A stretch of DNA of 64,000 bases from Pedobacter psychrodurus (GCF_004331735.1 NZ_SJSO01000015.1:62001-126000); one strand, 5' to 3'. Shown: positions 24,564 to 33,814, numbered from the stretch's first letter. The notes: a model not told the origin generated them from the letters alone. A program made the numbers and translations.

Positions 24564-24980
24564 ATGTCGCAGCACTACGGAAACCATAAAAGATTTTATC
24601 CACCTTTTCATTTTTTCACAATACCCTTAGCAATTTTAGGATTAGGTTTTGCCATTTATTCTTGCATGGCCATCCCCACCATAATTACAGGCTTAATTGT
24701 GCTTGCATTTTTCCTGATAGCGATTATAGCTGTAATGGCACGGATGTTTGCGCTTAAAGCACAGGATAGAGCTGCAAGGGCCGAAGAAAAGTTGCGTTAT
24801 TACATTCTTTCCGGTAAAGCGCTTCCCAATGAGTTAAGGATGAGACAAATAATGGCTTTGCGTTTTGCTAGTGATGAAGAATTTTTAGCCTTAGTTGATA
24901 GAGCTGTGGCTAATAAGTTATCTCCTGATGAGCTTAAACAAGCCATTGAGCATTGGCGAGGAGATTACCATAGAATATAA
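24564..24980 (+). CDS. DUF6526 family membrane protein
   Basis: The 138 residues have two transmembrane helices (FFTIPLAILGLGFAIYS and IITGLIVLAFFLIAIIAVMA). A cytoplasmic helical tail follows, with EEKLRYYILSGKALPNELRMRQIMALRFASDEEF and ending AIEHWRGDYHRI. This matches the DUF6526 family as I know it. Family function is unknown. It is the last gene of a short run starting with the PorE-like gene. Confidence 0.8.
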   Translation: MSQHYGNHKRFYPPFHFFTIPLAILGLGFAIYSCMAIPTIITGLIVLAFFLIAIIAVMARMFALKAQDRAARAEEKLRYYILSGKALPNELRMRQIMALRFASDEEFLALVDRAVANKLSPDELKQAIEHWRGDYHRI

Positions 24981-24990
24981 TAGTAACTTT

Positions 24991-25223
24991 GTCATTCTGA
25001 GAATACAGTTTTTAGCTAAAACATTAGAGTGATACGTCATTCCCAACTCGATTGGGAATCGTAATGCTTTTATATGATTTGTAGATTGCATTAAGATTCC
25101 CGCCTGCGCGGGAAAGACGATCGTTCTTTGCAATCAGTCATTCTGAAAATAGTGAAGAATCCTTAGCTTATGAAATACAGGTTGAAATTTATATATAAAG
25201 ATTCTTCATTGCATTCAGAATGA
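24991..25223. repeat. Composite block of GTCATTC hairpin elements, subtype C
   Basis: Three inverted-repeat units sit side by side. CGTCATTCCCAACTCG with TTGGGAATC starts at 25035. ATTCCCGCC with GCGCGGGAA is near 25096. GTCATTCTGAAAATAGTGAA (25137) is answered by CATTCAGAATGAC (ending 25223). It fills the spacer between convergent DUF6526 and DUF2071 genes. Confidence 0.75.
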
Positions 25224-25239
25224 CAAAAGTATGGCAGTA

Positions 25240-25956
25240 TTAAAACTTCTTCCCTTTTAAAACCCTAATCTCGGAACCTTCTGCAAGCATTACGGAATCG
25301 GGATTGGTATGCGTTAAGAAAGCAAAATCACTACCATAATTAATCTCAAAATCGACATTGATTTTATAATCTTTTATAGGATAAGCTTCCCAGCGCGGAT
25401 GCTCTACCCCGTATTCAGATGTTCTATTTTTCCCGATTTTGGTATAACCCCAATAATGCTCGGTGATAAACTCTTCTTCACTTCCGACCAAGATTTCTTC
25501 AGCTTTTGATACAGCCGTTACTGAAAAATTATGCCAATTTTTATTCTTCCAAAGATAATCTACCTCAATTTGATTTTCCTGTTCTATCCAAACATGTTTC
25601 ATCGGAAATGTTTGGTAATTTTCTTTATAAATGGTATTTGCTACAAAGGTGATGGCTGGCTTGGGTACAAATTCTTTGATAAAAACTACTCCCCGCTTCC
25701 AGGTACTGCCATCTTTAAATTTAACATAAAATCTAAGATTAACTTCCTCAAAATTGGTATGGAAAGGAATGTTAAGGCCTCGAAGCTTAACATCAACAAA
25801 CATAAAGCCCACTAAACTCACATAGTATTTACCTTGCCAATCATCCAGCTCAGTATGTGGAGGGAGATATTTCGAAAGTATTTCCTGATCTACAGCATAC
25901 TGTGCCAAAGCAAGTTTGCGCCATTCGGCAGTGAGAAATACTTTCGGATTGTTCAA
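25240..25956 (-). CDS. DUF2071 (YqjF-like) protein
   Basis: Cytoplasmic protein of 238 residues of the DUF2071/YqjF group, with acetoacetate-decarboxylase-like fold. Visible segments are VFLTAEWRKLALAQYAVD, LPPHTELDDWQGKYYVSLVGF, RGLNIPFHTNFEEVNLRFYV and FITEHYWGYTKI, all typical of the family. Its ATG lies two bases from the kdsA stop on the same strand, so the two are co-transcribed. No known enzymatic role. Confidence 0.85.
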   Translation of the reverse strand: MNNPKVFLTAEWRKLALAQYAVDQEILSKYLPPHTELDDWQGKYYVSLVGFMFVDVKLRGLNIPFHTNFEEVNLRFYVKFKDGSTWKRGVVFIKEFVPKPAITFVANTIYKENYQTFPMKHVWIEQENQIEVDYLWKNKNWHNFSVTAVSKAEEILVGSEEEFITEHYWGYTKIGKNRTSEYGVEHPRWEAYPIKDYKINVDFEINYGSDFAFLTHTNPDSVMLAEGSEIRVLKGKKF

Positions 25957-25958
25957 AA

Positions 25959-26771
25959 TTATAGTATAGCTTGTCTGATTCGGATCAGTTTTGTTAACGT
26001 TTCTTCCAACAGGTCTAAATGTAACATATTGGCACCATCTGATTTTGCATTTGCAGGATCGGGGTGTGTTTCAATAAATAAACCATCTGCTCCAACTGCA
26101 ATTGCCGCTTTAGCAATGGTTAAAATTAACTCAGGTTTACCTCCAGTTACACCACTGCTCTGATTAGGTTGCTGCAAGGAATGTGTACAATCCATCACCA
26201 CTGGTACGCCAAAACTTTGCATCTCAGGTAATCCACGGTAATCAACAATCAAATCCTGATAACCGAAGGTATTACCTCTATCAGTTAGGATTACTTTATT
26301 ATTACCAGCCTCTTTTACTTTTTCTACAGCAAATTTCATTGAACCTGCAGAAAGGAACTGGCCTTTTTTTACATTCACCACTTTTCCTGTTTCAGCAGCG
26401 GCGATTAATAAATCCGTTTGACGGCATAAAAATGCTGGTATCTGCAATACATCTACATAGGCAGCAGCCATTGCAGCCTCAGCACTTTCGTGAATATCAG
26501 TAACAGTCGGTACGCCAAATTCTCTACCAATACGTTCTAAGATGCGTAAAGCTTTTTCATCGCCAATGCCAGTAAAAGAACTTCGTTTACTTCTGTTGGC
26601 TTTTCGGTACGAACCTTTAAAAATATATGGAATCTGAAGTTTATCGGTAATTGTAATAATCTTTTCGGCAATTCTCATGGCAATATCCTCACCTTCAATG
26701 GCGCATGGACCAGCCATTAAAAAGAAATTTCCTGAAGCTGTATTTTTTAATTTATCTAAATAGTTTATCAT
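25959..26771 (-). CDS. kdsA: 3-deoxy-8-phosphooctulonate synthase (Kdo8P synthase)
   Basis: Condenses PEP with arabinose-5-phosphate to Kdo-8-phosphate for the LPS inner core. The 270 residues include FFLMAGPCAIEGEDIAMRIAE, the substrate loop FKGSYRKANRSKRSSFTG, and VMDCTHSLQQPN. Start taken at MINYLDKLKN; an upstream in-frame ATG lies in a repeat. The enzyme making its substrate, KdsD, is about 2.4 kb away on the other strand, beyond recQ. The downstream partner gene is the DUF2071 gene. Confidence 0.96.
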   Translation of the reverse strand: MINYLDKLKNTASGNFFLMAGPCAIEGEDIAMRIAEKIITITDKLQIPYIFKGSYRKANRSKRSSFTGIGDEKALRILERIGREFGVPTVTDIHESAEAAMAAAYVDVLQIPAFLCRQTDLLIAAAETGKVVNVKKGQFLSAGSMKFAVEKVKEAGNNKVILTDRGNTFGYQDLIVDYRGLPEMQSFGVPVVMDCTHSLQQPNQSSGVTGGKPELILTIAKAAIAVGADGLFIETHPDPANAKSDGANMLHLDLLEETLTKLIRIRQAIL

Positions 26772-26774
26772 TTT

Positions 26775-26852
26775 TGAGATGTGAGACATGAGACACGAGA
26801 TGTGAGATCTGAATTTGTCTGAAATCTAACTTCTCATACCTCACGTCTAATT
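26775..26852. repeat. GAGATGTGAGACATGAGA-type repeat between recQ and kdsA
   Basis: GAGATGTGAGACATGAGAC followed by ACGAGATGTGAGATC, then mirrored ATCTAACTTCTCATACCTCA. Related to 19,370-19,453. Confidence 0.65.
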
Positions 26853-26853
26853 T

Positions 26854-29043
26854 TTAGTTTCCTAGTTCTGACATGAATTTAATTCGCATCAATTGAATTT
26901 CTTCGCGGGTATAATCGGTTTCGCCTAATTCATTGAGCGCTTCGTCGATAGAATCGCTTTCGGCCGCCCTGAAATAATCAAAAACTTCATCCTGCCTATC
27001 ATCATCAATTACTTCATCAATGAAGTAATTCAGGTTCAGTTTAGTACCTGAGTTAACGATCGACTCTACCTCTTTCAGAATTTCTTCGTAAGTGATTCCT
27101 TTCGAATCGGCAATATCTTCCAAACCAATCTGTCTGTCGATATTTTGAATGATCGAAACCTTCATCTGCGATTTATTGGCCTGCGTTTTAATAATCAGAT
27201 CAATTGGACGTTCAATATCGTTATCCTCGACATATTTTTTGATCAGTTCGATAAAAGGTGTTCCGAATTTCATCGCTTTACCCGAACCCACACCAGAAAT
27301 CTGGCGAAGTTCTTCCATCGTAATTGGATAATGTGTACACATTTCCTCTAAAGATGGGTCTTGAAATACAACAAAAGGTGGCACGCTTTTCTGTTTCGCA
27401 ATTTTTTTACGCTGCTCTTTAAGTAACGATAAAAGATGTGTATCTAAAGCACCTGTACCTTGTTTTACATCATCATCATCATCGTCAACACCATTCTCTA
27501 TTGGTTCGTTTAGTATGAATTTAAGGCTATAAGGGTTAACAATAAAATCTCTTCCCTGCTTGGTTAATTTTAATAAACCGTAATTATCGATATCTTTAAA
27601 TAGGTAATTATTTAAAACAGCCTGTCGAATAATCGATTTCCACATCAACTCACCTTCTTCTTTACCGATTCCAAATTCAGGAATTTTGCTGTGTTCGTAA
27701 GCAATGGTTTGAGCGGTTTCTAAACCTAAGAAAACATTCAACAAGTGTGCATCATCAAATTTTTCGCCTGATTTTTCGATAAATTTCAAAACGGTTGACA
27801 ATTGACTTTCGGCATCAAATTGTTTTTTAGGCTTTTTGCAATTGTCACACATGCAATTACATCCTGTTTCATTAAAATTTTCACCGAAATAATGAAGGAT
27901 TTGCTTACGACGGCAAACGCCAGATTCAGCATAATCAATCACTTCTTTCAATATCTGTGTGCCAATTTCGCGTTCTGAAACTGGTTTGTCTTTCATAAAC
28001 TTAGCCAGCTTGTCTACATCTTTTTGAGCGTAGAAAGCGATACATACCCCCTCACCGCCATCACGGCCAGCTCTACCCGTTTCCTGATAATAGCCTTCCA
28101 TACTCTTTGGCACATCATGGTGAATAACGAAGCGAACATCGGGTTTATCGATCCCCATACCAAAAGCGATGGTAGCTACAATAACCTCTGCATCTTCCAT
28201 CAAAAACCTATCTTGTGTATCGGCTCTCACCTTAGGATCTAAACCTGCATGATAAGGCAAAGCGCTAATTCCATTCAGATTTAACGCTTCTGCAACTTCT
28301 TCTACTTTTTTACGGCTCAGGCAATAAATAATGCCCGATTTGCCTGGATTAGACTTGATGTACTTAATAATCTCTTTAGTAATGTCTCTTTTAGGGCGGA
28401 TCTCGTAAAAGAGATTCGGTCTGTTAAACGAAGATTTGAACAATGTTGCCTCCGTCATTCCGAGGTTCTTCATAATATCCTGCTGCACTTTTGGTGTAGC
28501 AGTTGCAGTTAGTGCAATAATTGGAATGTTGTTCCCCAATCCTGCAATAACCTGTTTGATCTTACGGTATTCTGGTCTGAAATCGTGCCCCCATTCAGAG
28601 ATACAGTGCGCTTCATCAACAGCAACGAAAGAGATTTTAATCAGATTTAAAAATTCAATATTGTCCTGCTTCGCCAGAGATTCGGGCGCAACATACAATA
28701 ACTTAGTCTGACCGCTTAAAAGATCAGATTTAACTTGAGTAATTTCAGATTTGTTTAATGATGAATTCAGAAAGTGAGCAATACTGTCATTTCCACCAAA
28801 AGCCCTTAATTGGTCTACCTGGTTTTTCATCAATGCAATTAGTGGAGAGATAACGATTGCTGTTCCCTCGCTCATTAAAGCGGGCAACTGATAGCAAATA
28901 GACTTCCCTCCGCCTGTTGGCATAATAACAAACGTGTTATTGCCTTCTAAAATATTTGTAATGATCGACTCCTGATCACCCTTGAAATTATCAAACCCGA
29001 AGAAATTTTGTAGGTTATCAAATAACGACTTTTTCACGTCCAT
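26854..29043 (-). CDS. recQ: ATP-dependent DNA helicase RecQ
   Basis: 3'-to-5' helicase of recombination and fork repair. The 729 residues show Walker A MPTGGGKS, the DEAH box AVDEAHCISEWGHDFRPEY, motif VI (YYQETGRAGRDG), the RQC zinc site with C..C..C..C (VCRRKQ ... CNCMCDNC), and an HRDC-like region followed by a long acidic C-terminal helix-turn extension. This length is usual in Bacteroidota. The start MDVKKSLFDNLQNFFGFDNF is preferred over an ATG 13 codons earlier, matching the family N-terminus. Divergent from kdsD. Confidence 0.95.
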   Translation of the reverse strand: MDVKKSLFDNLQNFFGFDNFKGDQESIITNILEGNNTFVIMPTGGGKSICYQLPALMSEGTAIVISPLIALMKNQVDQLRAFGGNDSIAHFLNSSLNKSEITQVKSDLLSGQTKLLYVAPESLAKQDNIEFLNLIKISFVAVDEAHCISEWGHDFRPEYRKIKQVIAGLGNNIPIIALTATATPKVQQDIMKNLGMTEATLFKSSFNRPNLFYEIRPKRDITKEIIKYIKSNPGKSGIIYCLSRKKVEEVAEALNLNGISALPYHAGLDPKVRADTQDRFLMEDAEVIVATIAFGMGIDKPDVRFVIHHDVPKSMEGYYQETGRAGRDGGEGVCIAFYAQKDVDKLAKFMKDKPVSEREIGTQILKEVIDYAESGVCRRKQILHYFGENFNETGCNCMCDNCKKPKKQFDAESQLSTVLKFIEKSGEKFDDAHLLNVFLGLETAQTIAYEHSKIPEFGIGKEEGELMWKSIIRQAVLNNYLFKDIDNYGLLKLTKQGRDFIVNPYSLKFILNEPIENGVDDDDDDVKQGTGALDTHLLSLLKEQRKKIAKQKSVPPFVVFQDPSLEEMCTHYPITMEELRQISGVGSGKAMKFGTPFIELIKKYVEDNDIERPIDLIIKTQANKSQMKVSIIQNIDRQIGLEDIADSKGITYEEILKEVESIVNSGTKLNLNYFIDEVIDDDRQDEVFDYFRAAESDSIDEALNELGETDYTREEIQLMRIKFMSELGN

Positions 29044-29134
29044 TTTGTGTAATAAAATATGCGATGCTATTTTTGTATCCAAAATAACATAATTTTACAA
29101 GAATTTCAAGTATTAACATACAATTATTTTCTCT

Positions 29135-30103
29135 TTGAAAAGTAAAAAATCGATAATCCAATCAGCTGTAAGCACATTAGAGCTTGAGGCAGCAGCAATA
29201 TTAAATGTTGCAAAGAATATTAACAGCGATTTTGAAAAAGTCGTATCAAGCATTTTACATGGTAAAGGACGGGTAATTGTAACGGGTATAGGGAAAAGTG
29301 CAATCATCGCACAAAAGATGGTAGCAACTTTTAACTCAACAGGTACTCCTGCTATTTTTATGCATGCTGCTGATGCTATTCATGGCGATCTGGGGATGAT
29401 CCAGGTGGATGATATTGTAATCTGCCTCTCTAAAAGTGGAAATACTCCAGAGATAAAAGTGCTTACTCCTTTGTTAAAAACTTCTGGCAATCTTTTAATA
29501 GGGATGGTTGGTGAGATGAATTCTTTTTTAGCTGAGCAAGCTGATCTGATTTTGAACACTTCTTTCGAAAAAGAAGCTTGTCCGCATAATTTGGCGCCCA
29601 CTACAAGTACAACAGCGCAATTGGCATTAGGCGATGCCTTAGCGATTTGTTTATTGGAATGTAGAGATTTTAACGAATCAGATTTCGCAAAGTATCACCC
29701 GGGCGGATCTTTAGGAAAAAAATTATATTTAAAGGCCCGAGATCTTGCCCTATCTAATGAAAAACCTGCCATACATCCATCAGCTTCTGTTAAAGATGTT
29801 TTAATAGAAATTAGCAAAAACCGTTTGGGTGCTGTTGTTGTTGTTGATGATGACGATAAGGTGCTTGGCATCATTACCGATGGTGATATTAGGCGGATGT
29901 TAGAAAATAACAATTCTATTGCAAACTTAAAAGCCGAAGATATAATGGGCAGAACACCAAAGAGCATACAATTTGATGCTTTAGCAGTTGATGCCTTAGA
30001 TATTATTAAACAAAACAATATAACGCAGTTGTTAGTTCTGGAACAAAATACTTACTTTGGCATTATCCATTTACACGATCTTTTAAATGAAGGTATCGTG
30101 TAA
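29135..30103 (+). CDS. kdsD: Arabinose-5-phosphate isomerase (KpsF/GutQ family)
   Basis: Converts ribulose-5-phosphate to arabinose-5-phosphate, the Kdo precursor. The 322 residues have an SIS domain (VIVTGIGKSAIIAQKMVATFNSTGTPA, SKSGNTPEIKV) and two C-terminal CBS domains (residues about 205-320). The family motifs HGDLGMI and YHPGGSLGKKL are present. The start is a TTG, since no ATG precedes the conserved N-terminus. The manC gene follows 14 bases later. Together with rpe and kdsA in this window it covers part of sugar-phosphate flow to LPS. Confidence 0.94.
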   Translation: MKSKKSIIQSAVSTLELEAAAILNVAKNINSDFEKVVSSILHGKGRVIVTGIGKSAIIAQKMVATFNSTGTPAIFMHAADAIHGDLGMIQVDDIVICLSKSGNTPEIKVLTPLLKTSGNLLIGMVGEMNSFLAEQADLILNTSFEKEACPHNLAPTTSTTAQLALGDALAICLLECRDFNESDFAKYHPGGSLGKKLYLKARDLALSNEKPAIHPSASVKDVLIEISKNRLGAVVVVDDDDKVLGIITDGDIRRMLENNNSIANLKAEDIMGRTPKSIQFDALAVDALDIIKQNNITQLLVLEQNTYFGIIHLHDLLNEGIV

Positions 30104-30117
30104 TTTTAATTTATAAA

Positions 30118-31209
30118 ATGAATAAAGATTATTATGCATTAATTATGGCTGGTGGCGTCGGAAGTCGCTTTTGGCCAGTAAGCAGAACAGAATACCCAAA
30201 ACAGTTTATCGATTTTTTTGGCGTAGGTAAAACTTTAATACAAAGTACCTACGATCGATTTTTAAAAATTTGCCTTCCTGAAAATATTTTTATTGTTACG
30301 AACGAAATTTATTCGGATTTAGTAAAAGAGCAGTTACCACAGCTTAGCGCTAATCAAATTCTAGCAGAGCCTTTGTTAAGGAATACAGCACCATGTATTG
30401 CTTACGGAAGTTTAAAAATTGCAGAATTAAATCCAAACGCGACCATTGTTGTGGCTCCTTCTGATCATACCATTGCCAATATTGATGGCTTTATAGAGTC
30501 TATTGAGCAATCATTGGATGCAGCTTCCAAAAACGATTGTTTAATCACATTAGGGATTAAACCAAATCGTCCAGATACGGGCTATGGTTATATTCAGCAT
30601 ACCGATTATGTGCTCAACACTGATACTGATCTGCATAAGGTTAAAACATTTACAGAAAAGCCAAATTTAGAATTGGCGAAATCTTTTTTGCAAAGCGGCG
30701 ATTTTCTTTGGAATGCCGGGATATTTATCTGGTCGGCTAAAGCGATTTTAAATGCCTTCGAAAAACATCTGCCAGATATGTATGAAATATTTAATATCGG
30801 TAGATCTGAATTGAATACTGAAGGAGAAAAAGCCTTTATTAATAATGCTTATTTCCAATGCACCAATATTTCAATAGATTTTGGGATTATGGAAAAAGCA
30901 GATAATGTTTATGTGCTTCCATCTGATTTTGGCTGGTCTGATTTAGGAACCTGGGCCTCTATTTATGAGATGGCTGAGAAAGACTATGTTGGTAATGCCG
31001 TTATCCCTTCAGAGCAGGTACTGATGTTCGATTCATCGAACTGCATGGTAAATGTTCCGAAAGATAAATTGGTTATCCTGCAGGGGCTTCACGATTACAT
31101 TGTTGTAGAAAGCAATAATATGCTCATGATCTGCCCAAGAAACGAAGAGCAAAGGGTTAAAGAGTTTGTAGCTGAAGTTAAATCCCGATTTGGGAATAAG
31201 TTTATTTAG
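30118..31209 (+). CDS. manC: Mannose-1-phosphate guanylyltransferase
   Basis: Makes GDP-mannose from GTP and mannose-1-phosphate. The 363 residues contain the nucleotide-binding N-terminus MAGGVGSRFWPVSRTEYPKQF, VVAPSDHTI, a central TEKP (TFTEKPNLELA) and FGIMEKADNVYVLPSDFGWSDLGTW. It lacks the C-terminal cupin isomerase domain of bifunctional ManC/AlgA proteins. It forms an operon with kdsD, with a 14-base gap. A long perfect hairpin follows. Confidence 0.94.
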   Translation: MNKDYYALIMAGGVGSRFWPVSRTEYPKQFIDFFGVGKTLIQSTYDRFLKICLPENIFIVTNEIYSDLVKEQLPQLSANQILAEPLLRNTAPCIAYGSLKIAELNPNATIVVAPSDHTIANIDGFIESIEQSLDAASKNDCLITLGIKPNRPDTGYGYIQHTDYVLNTDTDLHKVKTFTEKPNLELAKSFLQSGDFLWNAGIFIWSAKAILNAFEKHLPDMYEIFNIGRSELNTEGEKAFINNAYFQCTNISIDFGIMEKADNVYVLPSDFGWSDLGTWASIYEMAEKDYVGNAVIPSEQVLMFDSSNCMVNVPKDKLVILQGLHDYIVVESNNMLMICPRNEEQRVKEFVAEVKSRFGNKFI

Positions 31210-31223
31210 AAAGGATAATGTGT

Positions 31224-31271
31224 GATGTAAAATGGATGATGTGAACTACGCTACATCATCCATTTTACATC
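31224..31271. repeat. Long perfect hairpin between convergent manC and rlmB
   Basis: GATGTAAAATGGATGATGT (31224-31242) and its exact 19-base reverse complement (31253-31271) are separated by 10 bases. The stem has weak flanking T-runs, so it may end both transcripts or be a repeat hairpin. Confidence 0.8.
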
Positions 31272-31283
31272 TCTCCTTTTACA

Positions 31284-32051
31284 TTAAACTGTTCTTTGTC
31301 TAACAGCTTCGTATAAAATTACCCCGGCAGCTACCGAAACATTTAGCGATTCGATTTTACCAGCCATTGGTATTTTAGCTAAATGATCGGCTACCCTTAA
31401 AAGATCATTAGAAATTCCTTCATCTTCAGCGCCCATAACAATTGCTGTAGGCATGGTATAATCCGGGGCATAAATAAAATCACTGGTTTTTTCGGTACAG
31501 GCTACAACTTGCAGGCCACTTTCCTGTAGAAACAAGCAGGTTTTGTGCAGGTTGGCATGGCGGCAAATCGGAATGCTAAATAATGCACCTGCGGATGTTT
31601 TAATCGCATCAGCATTGATCTGCGCCGCATTTTTTAACGGAACAACAATAGCATGAACACCTACACAGGCAGCCGTACGTGCTATTGCACCCATATTACG
31701 AACATCAGTCACGCTATCTAAAACCAAAATTAATGGCACTTCACCTTTTTCAAAAACAGCAGGAACAATATCTTCAATATTCTGATAGGTAATCGGAGAA
31801 ATCACCGCAATTACACCTTGATGGTTTTTCTGCGACATGCGGTTAAGTTTCTCAATCGGAACTGAATTTAACGGGATCAGGGTATCTTTTAAAAGTGCTT
31901 TCAGTTCTAAGAATAATTCGCCACCTAAGCCGCGTTGCTGATAAATTGTTTCAATATCTCTTCCTGCTTTAACGGCTTCAATTACGGCTCTGATACCAAA
32001 TACAAACTCATTATTCTCTTTTGCGCGTTGCGGTCTTCTAAAATTATCCAT
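31284..32051 (-). CDS. rlmB: 23S rRNA (guanosine-2'-O)-methyltransferase, RlmB/SpoU family
   Basis: SPOUT methyltransferase modifying a conserved 23S rRNA guanosine. The 255 residues contain an N-terminal substrate-binding domain (FGIRAVIEAVKAGRDIETIY), motif 1 LDSVTDVRNMGAIARTAACVG, motif 2 IVMGAEDEGIS and motif 3 IPMAGKIESLNVSVAAGVILYE, the knot that holds SAM. A strict -7 box lies 18 bases upstream. Confidence 0.93.
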   Translation of the reverse strand: MDNFRRPQRAKENNEFVFGIRAVIEAVKAGRDIETIYQQRGLGGELFLELKALLKDTLIPLNSVPIEKLNRMSQKNHQGVIAVISPITYQNIEDIVPAVFEKGEVPLILVLDSVTDVRNMGAIARTAACVGVHAIVVPLKNAAQINADAIKTSAGALFSIPICRHANLHKTCLFLQESGLQVVACTEKTSDFIYAPDYTMPTAIVMGAEDEGISNDLLRVADHLAKIPMAGKIESLNVSVAAGVILYEAVRQRTV

Positions 32052-32068
32052 GTTTTGAAATTGTTAGG

Positions 32069-32076
32069 CAAAAGTA
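32069..32076 (-). promoter_or_regulatory. -7 promoter box for rlmB
   Basis: On the minus strand TACTTTTG matches TAnnTTTG exactly, with about 18 bases to the ATG. Confidence 0.55.
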
Positions 32077-32239
32077 TTCAAATAAAATGTTTTAGCCCTA
32101 ATCTATATCATTCTTATTAACATTTAATTGTTTAAAAATTTTTGCGATTTATAAAATCCTAGAAAATTTAATCTGATTATGCTTCAATTTGTTAACAAAC
32201 AGCTAGTAACTAATTCAAACAATCGCATCAAAATTTGTT

Positions 32240-32247
32240 TACTTTTG
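32240..32247 (+). promoter_or_regulatory. -7 promoter box giving a leaderless dnaB mRNA
   Basis: TACTTTTG matches TAnnTTTG exactly and ends four bases before the first dnaB ATG. If translation starts at that ATG the mRNA is leaderless. If it starts at the in-frame ATG at 32288 the leader is about 36 bases. Confidence 0.6.
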
Positions 32248-32251
32248 TTGA

Positions 32252-33814
32252 ATGAGTATCGATAATGAACAAGGCGGAAAGAATAGTATGACTGCTAGAA
32301 AAAGCAGGTTAAGTAATACCATTAGTTCACAAGGAAAAATTCCTCCTCAGGCATTAGACCTCGAGGAAGCCGTTTTAGGTGCCTTGATGCTTGAAAAAGA
32401 TGCGCTTTCTGCTGTTATTGATGTTTTAAAACCAGAGGTTTTTTACAACATTGCTCACCAGAAAATTTTTGAAGCGATCCATATTCTATTTCAGAAATCA
32501 CGACCGGTTGATATTTTAACAGTAACAGCTGAACTGCGAACATTAGGTACTTTAGAAATAGTTGGAGGCGCTTACTACATCACTAATTTAACCAATAGAG
32601 TTGCTTCAGCAGCGAATATTGAGTTTCACGCCCGTATTATTTCTCAGAAATATATTCAGCGTGAATTGATCAGAATCTCAACCGAGATTATTACAAATGC
32701 CTATGAAGATACGACTGATATTTTCGATCTCTTAGATCAGGCAGAAAAAGGACTTTTTGAAATCGCACAGAATAACCTGCGTAGAGATACACAGAAAATG
32801 GACGATATTATCAAACAATCGTTAGCCACGCTTGAAGAACTTCGTACTAAAACCGATGGTTTAACCGGTGTGCCAACAGGTTTTACAGGATTGGATAGAA
32901 TAACAGGCGGTTGGCAAAAGCAAGATTTAGTAATTATTGCTGCACGTCCGGCGATGGGAAAAACGGCATTCGTACTAACCTGCGCAAGAAACGCCACCGT
33001 TGATTTTGCAAAACCAACAGTTGTATTCTCATTAGAGATGTCGTCAGTTCAGTTGGTTAACCGTTTGATTTCTGGAGAAGCAGAAATTGAACAGGAAAAA
33101 ATCAGAAAAGGAAATTTACAGGAATGGGAATGGCAGCAGTTGCACAGTAAAATTGGCCGTTTAACCGAAGCTCCCCTATTAATTGATGATACACCTGCAC
33201 TAAATATTTTTGAGTTCAGGGCAAAATGCCGAAGATTAAAATCACAATACGATATTCAATTAGTAATTGTCGATTACTTGCAGTTAATGCATGGTAAAGG
33301 AGAAGGAAAAGGTGGCGGTAACCGTGAGCAAGAAATTGGTAGTATATCTAGGGCGCTAAAATCTGTTGCGAAAGAACTTGATGTTCCGGTGCTTGCACTA
33401 TCACAGTTAAGTCGTGCGGTAGAGAGTAGACCTGGTTTACAAGGAAAGCGACCAATGTTATCCGATTTACGTGAATCAGGTTCAATTGAGCAGGATGCGG
33501 ATATGGTGTTGTTCTTGTACCGTCCTGAGTATTACGGTATTACTGAAGATGAGCAAGGAAGATCGCAGGCTGGTATTGGTGAGGTTATTATTGCAAAACA
33601 CCGTAACGGTGAAACCGGAATTGTACCACTTAAATTCATAGGTAAGTTTGTGAAGTTCGTCGATCTGGAAGATGATTTTAACGCACCACCAAATTCATTT
33701 GCTGCAGATCCCTCTGCCGGAATGTACCCTTCTCAAGATTTCGAAAAACAAAGCAATGTGATTATCCGTCCATCAAAAATGGATGATTATAACGATGACG
33801 ATCCGCCGTTTTAG
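32252..33814 (+). CDS. dnaB: Replicative DNA helicase DnaB
   Basis: Hexameric 5'-to-3' helicase at the replication fork. The 520 residues have the N-terminal primase-interaction domain (QALDLEEAVLGALMLEKDAL), the RecA-like core with Walker A ARPAMGKTAF, Walker B VIVDYLQLMHGKGEGKGGGNREQEI, and the arginine-finger region DADMVLFLYRPEYYG. No intein is present. The first ATG abuts the promoter box; a second in-frame ATG 12 codons later (32288) is an alternative. The C-terminal acidic tail (MDDYNDDDPPF) is usual in Bacteroidota. Confidence 0.97.
   Translation: MSIDNEQGGKNSMTARKSRLSNTISSQGKIPPQALDLEEAVLGALMLEKDALSAVIDVLKPEVFYNIAHQKIFEAIHILFQKSRPVDILTVTAELRTLGTLEIVGGAYYITNLTNRVASAANIEFHARIISQKYIQRELIRISTEIITNAYEDTTDIFDLLDQAEKGLFEIAQNNLRRDTQKMDDIIKQSLATLEELRTKTDGLTGVPTGFTGLDRITGGWQKQDLVIIAARPAMGKTAFVLTCARNATVDFAKPTVVFSLEMSSVQLVNRLISGEAEIEQEKIRKGNLQEWEWQQLHSKIGRLTEAPLLIDDTPALNIFEFRAKCRRLKSQYDIQLVIVDYLQLMHGKGEGKGGGNREQEIGSISRALKSVAKELDVPVLALSQLSRAVESRPGLQGKRPMLSDLRESGSIEQDADMVLFLYRPEYYGITEDEQGRSQAGIGEVIIAKHRNGETGIVPLKFIGKFVKFVDLEDDFNAPPNSFAADPSAGMYPSQDFEKQSNVIIRPSKMDDYNDDDPPF

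Noticed and set aside
24991..25223. CRISPR array
   Set aside because: Units differ from each other, spacing is irregular, and no cas genes are present.
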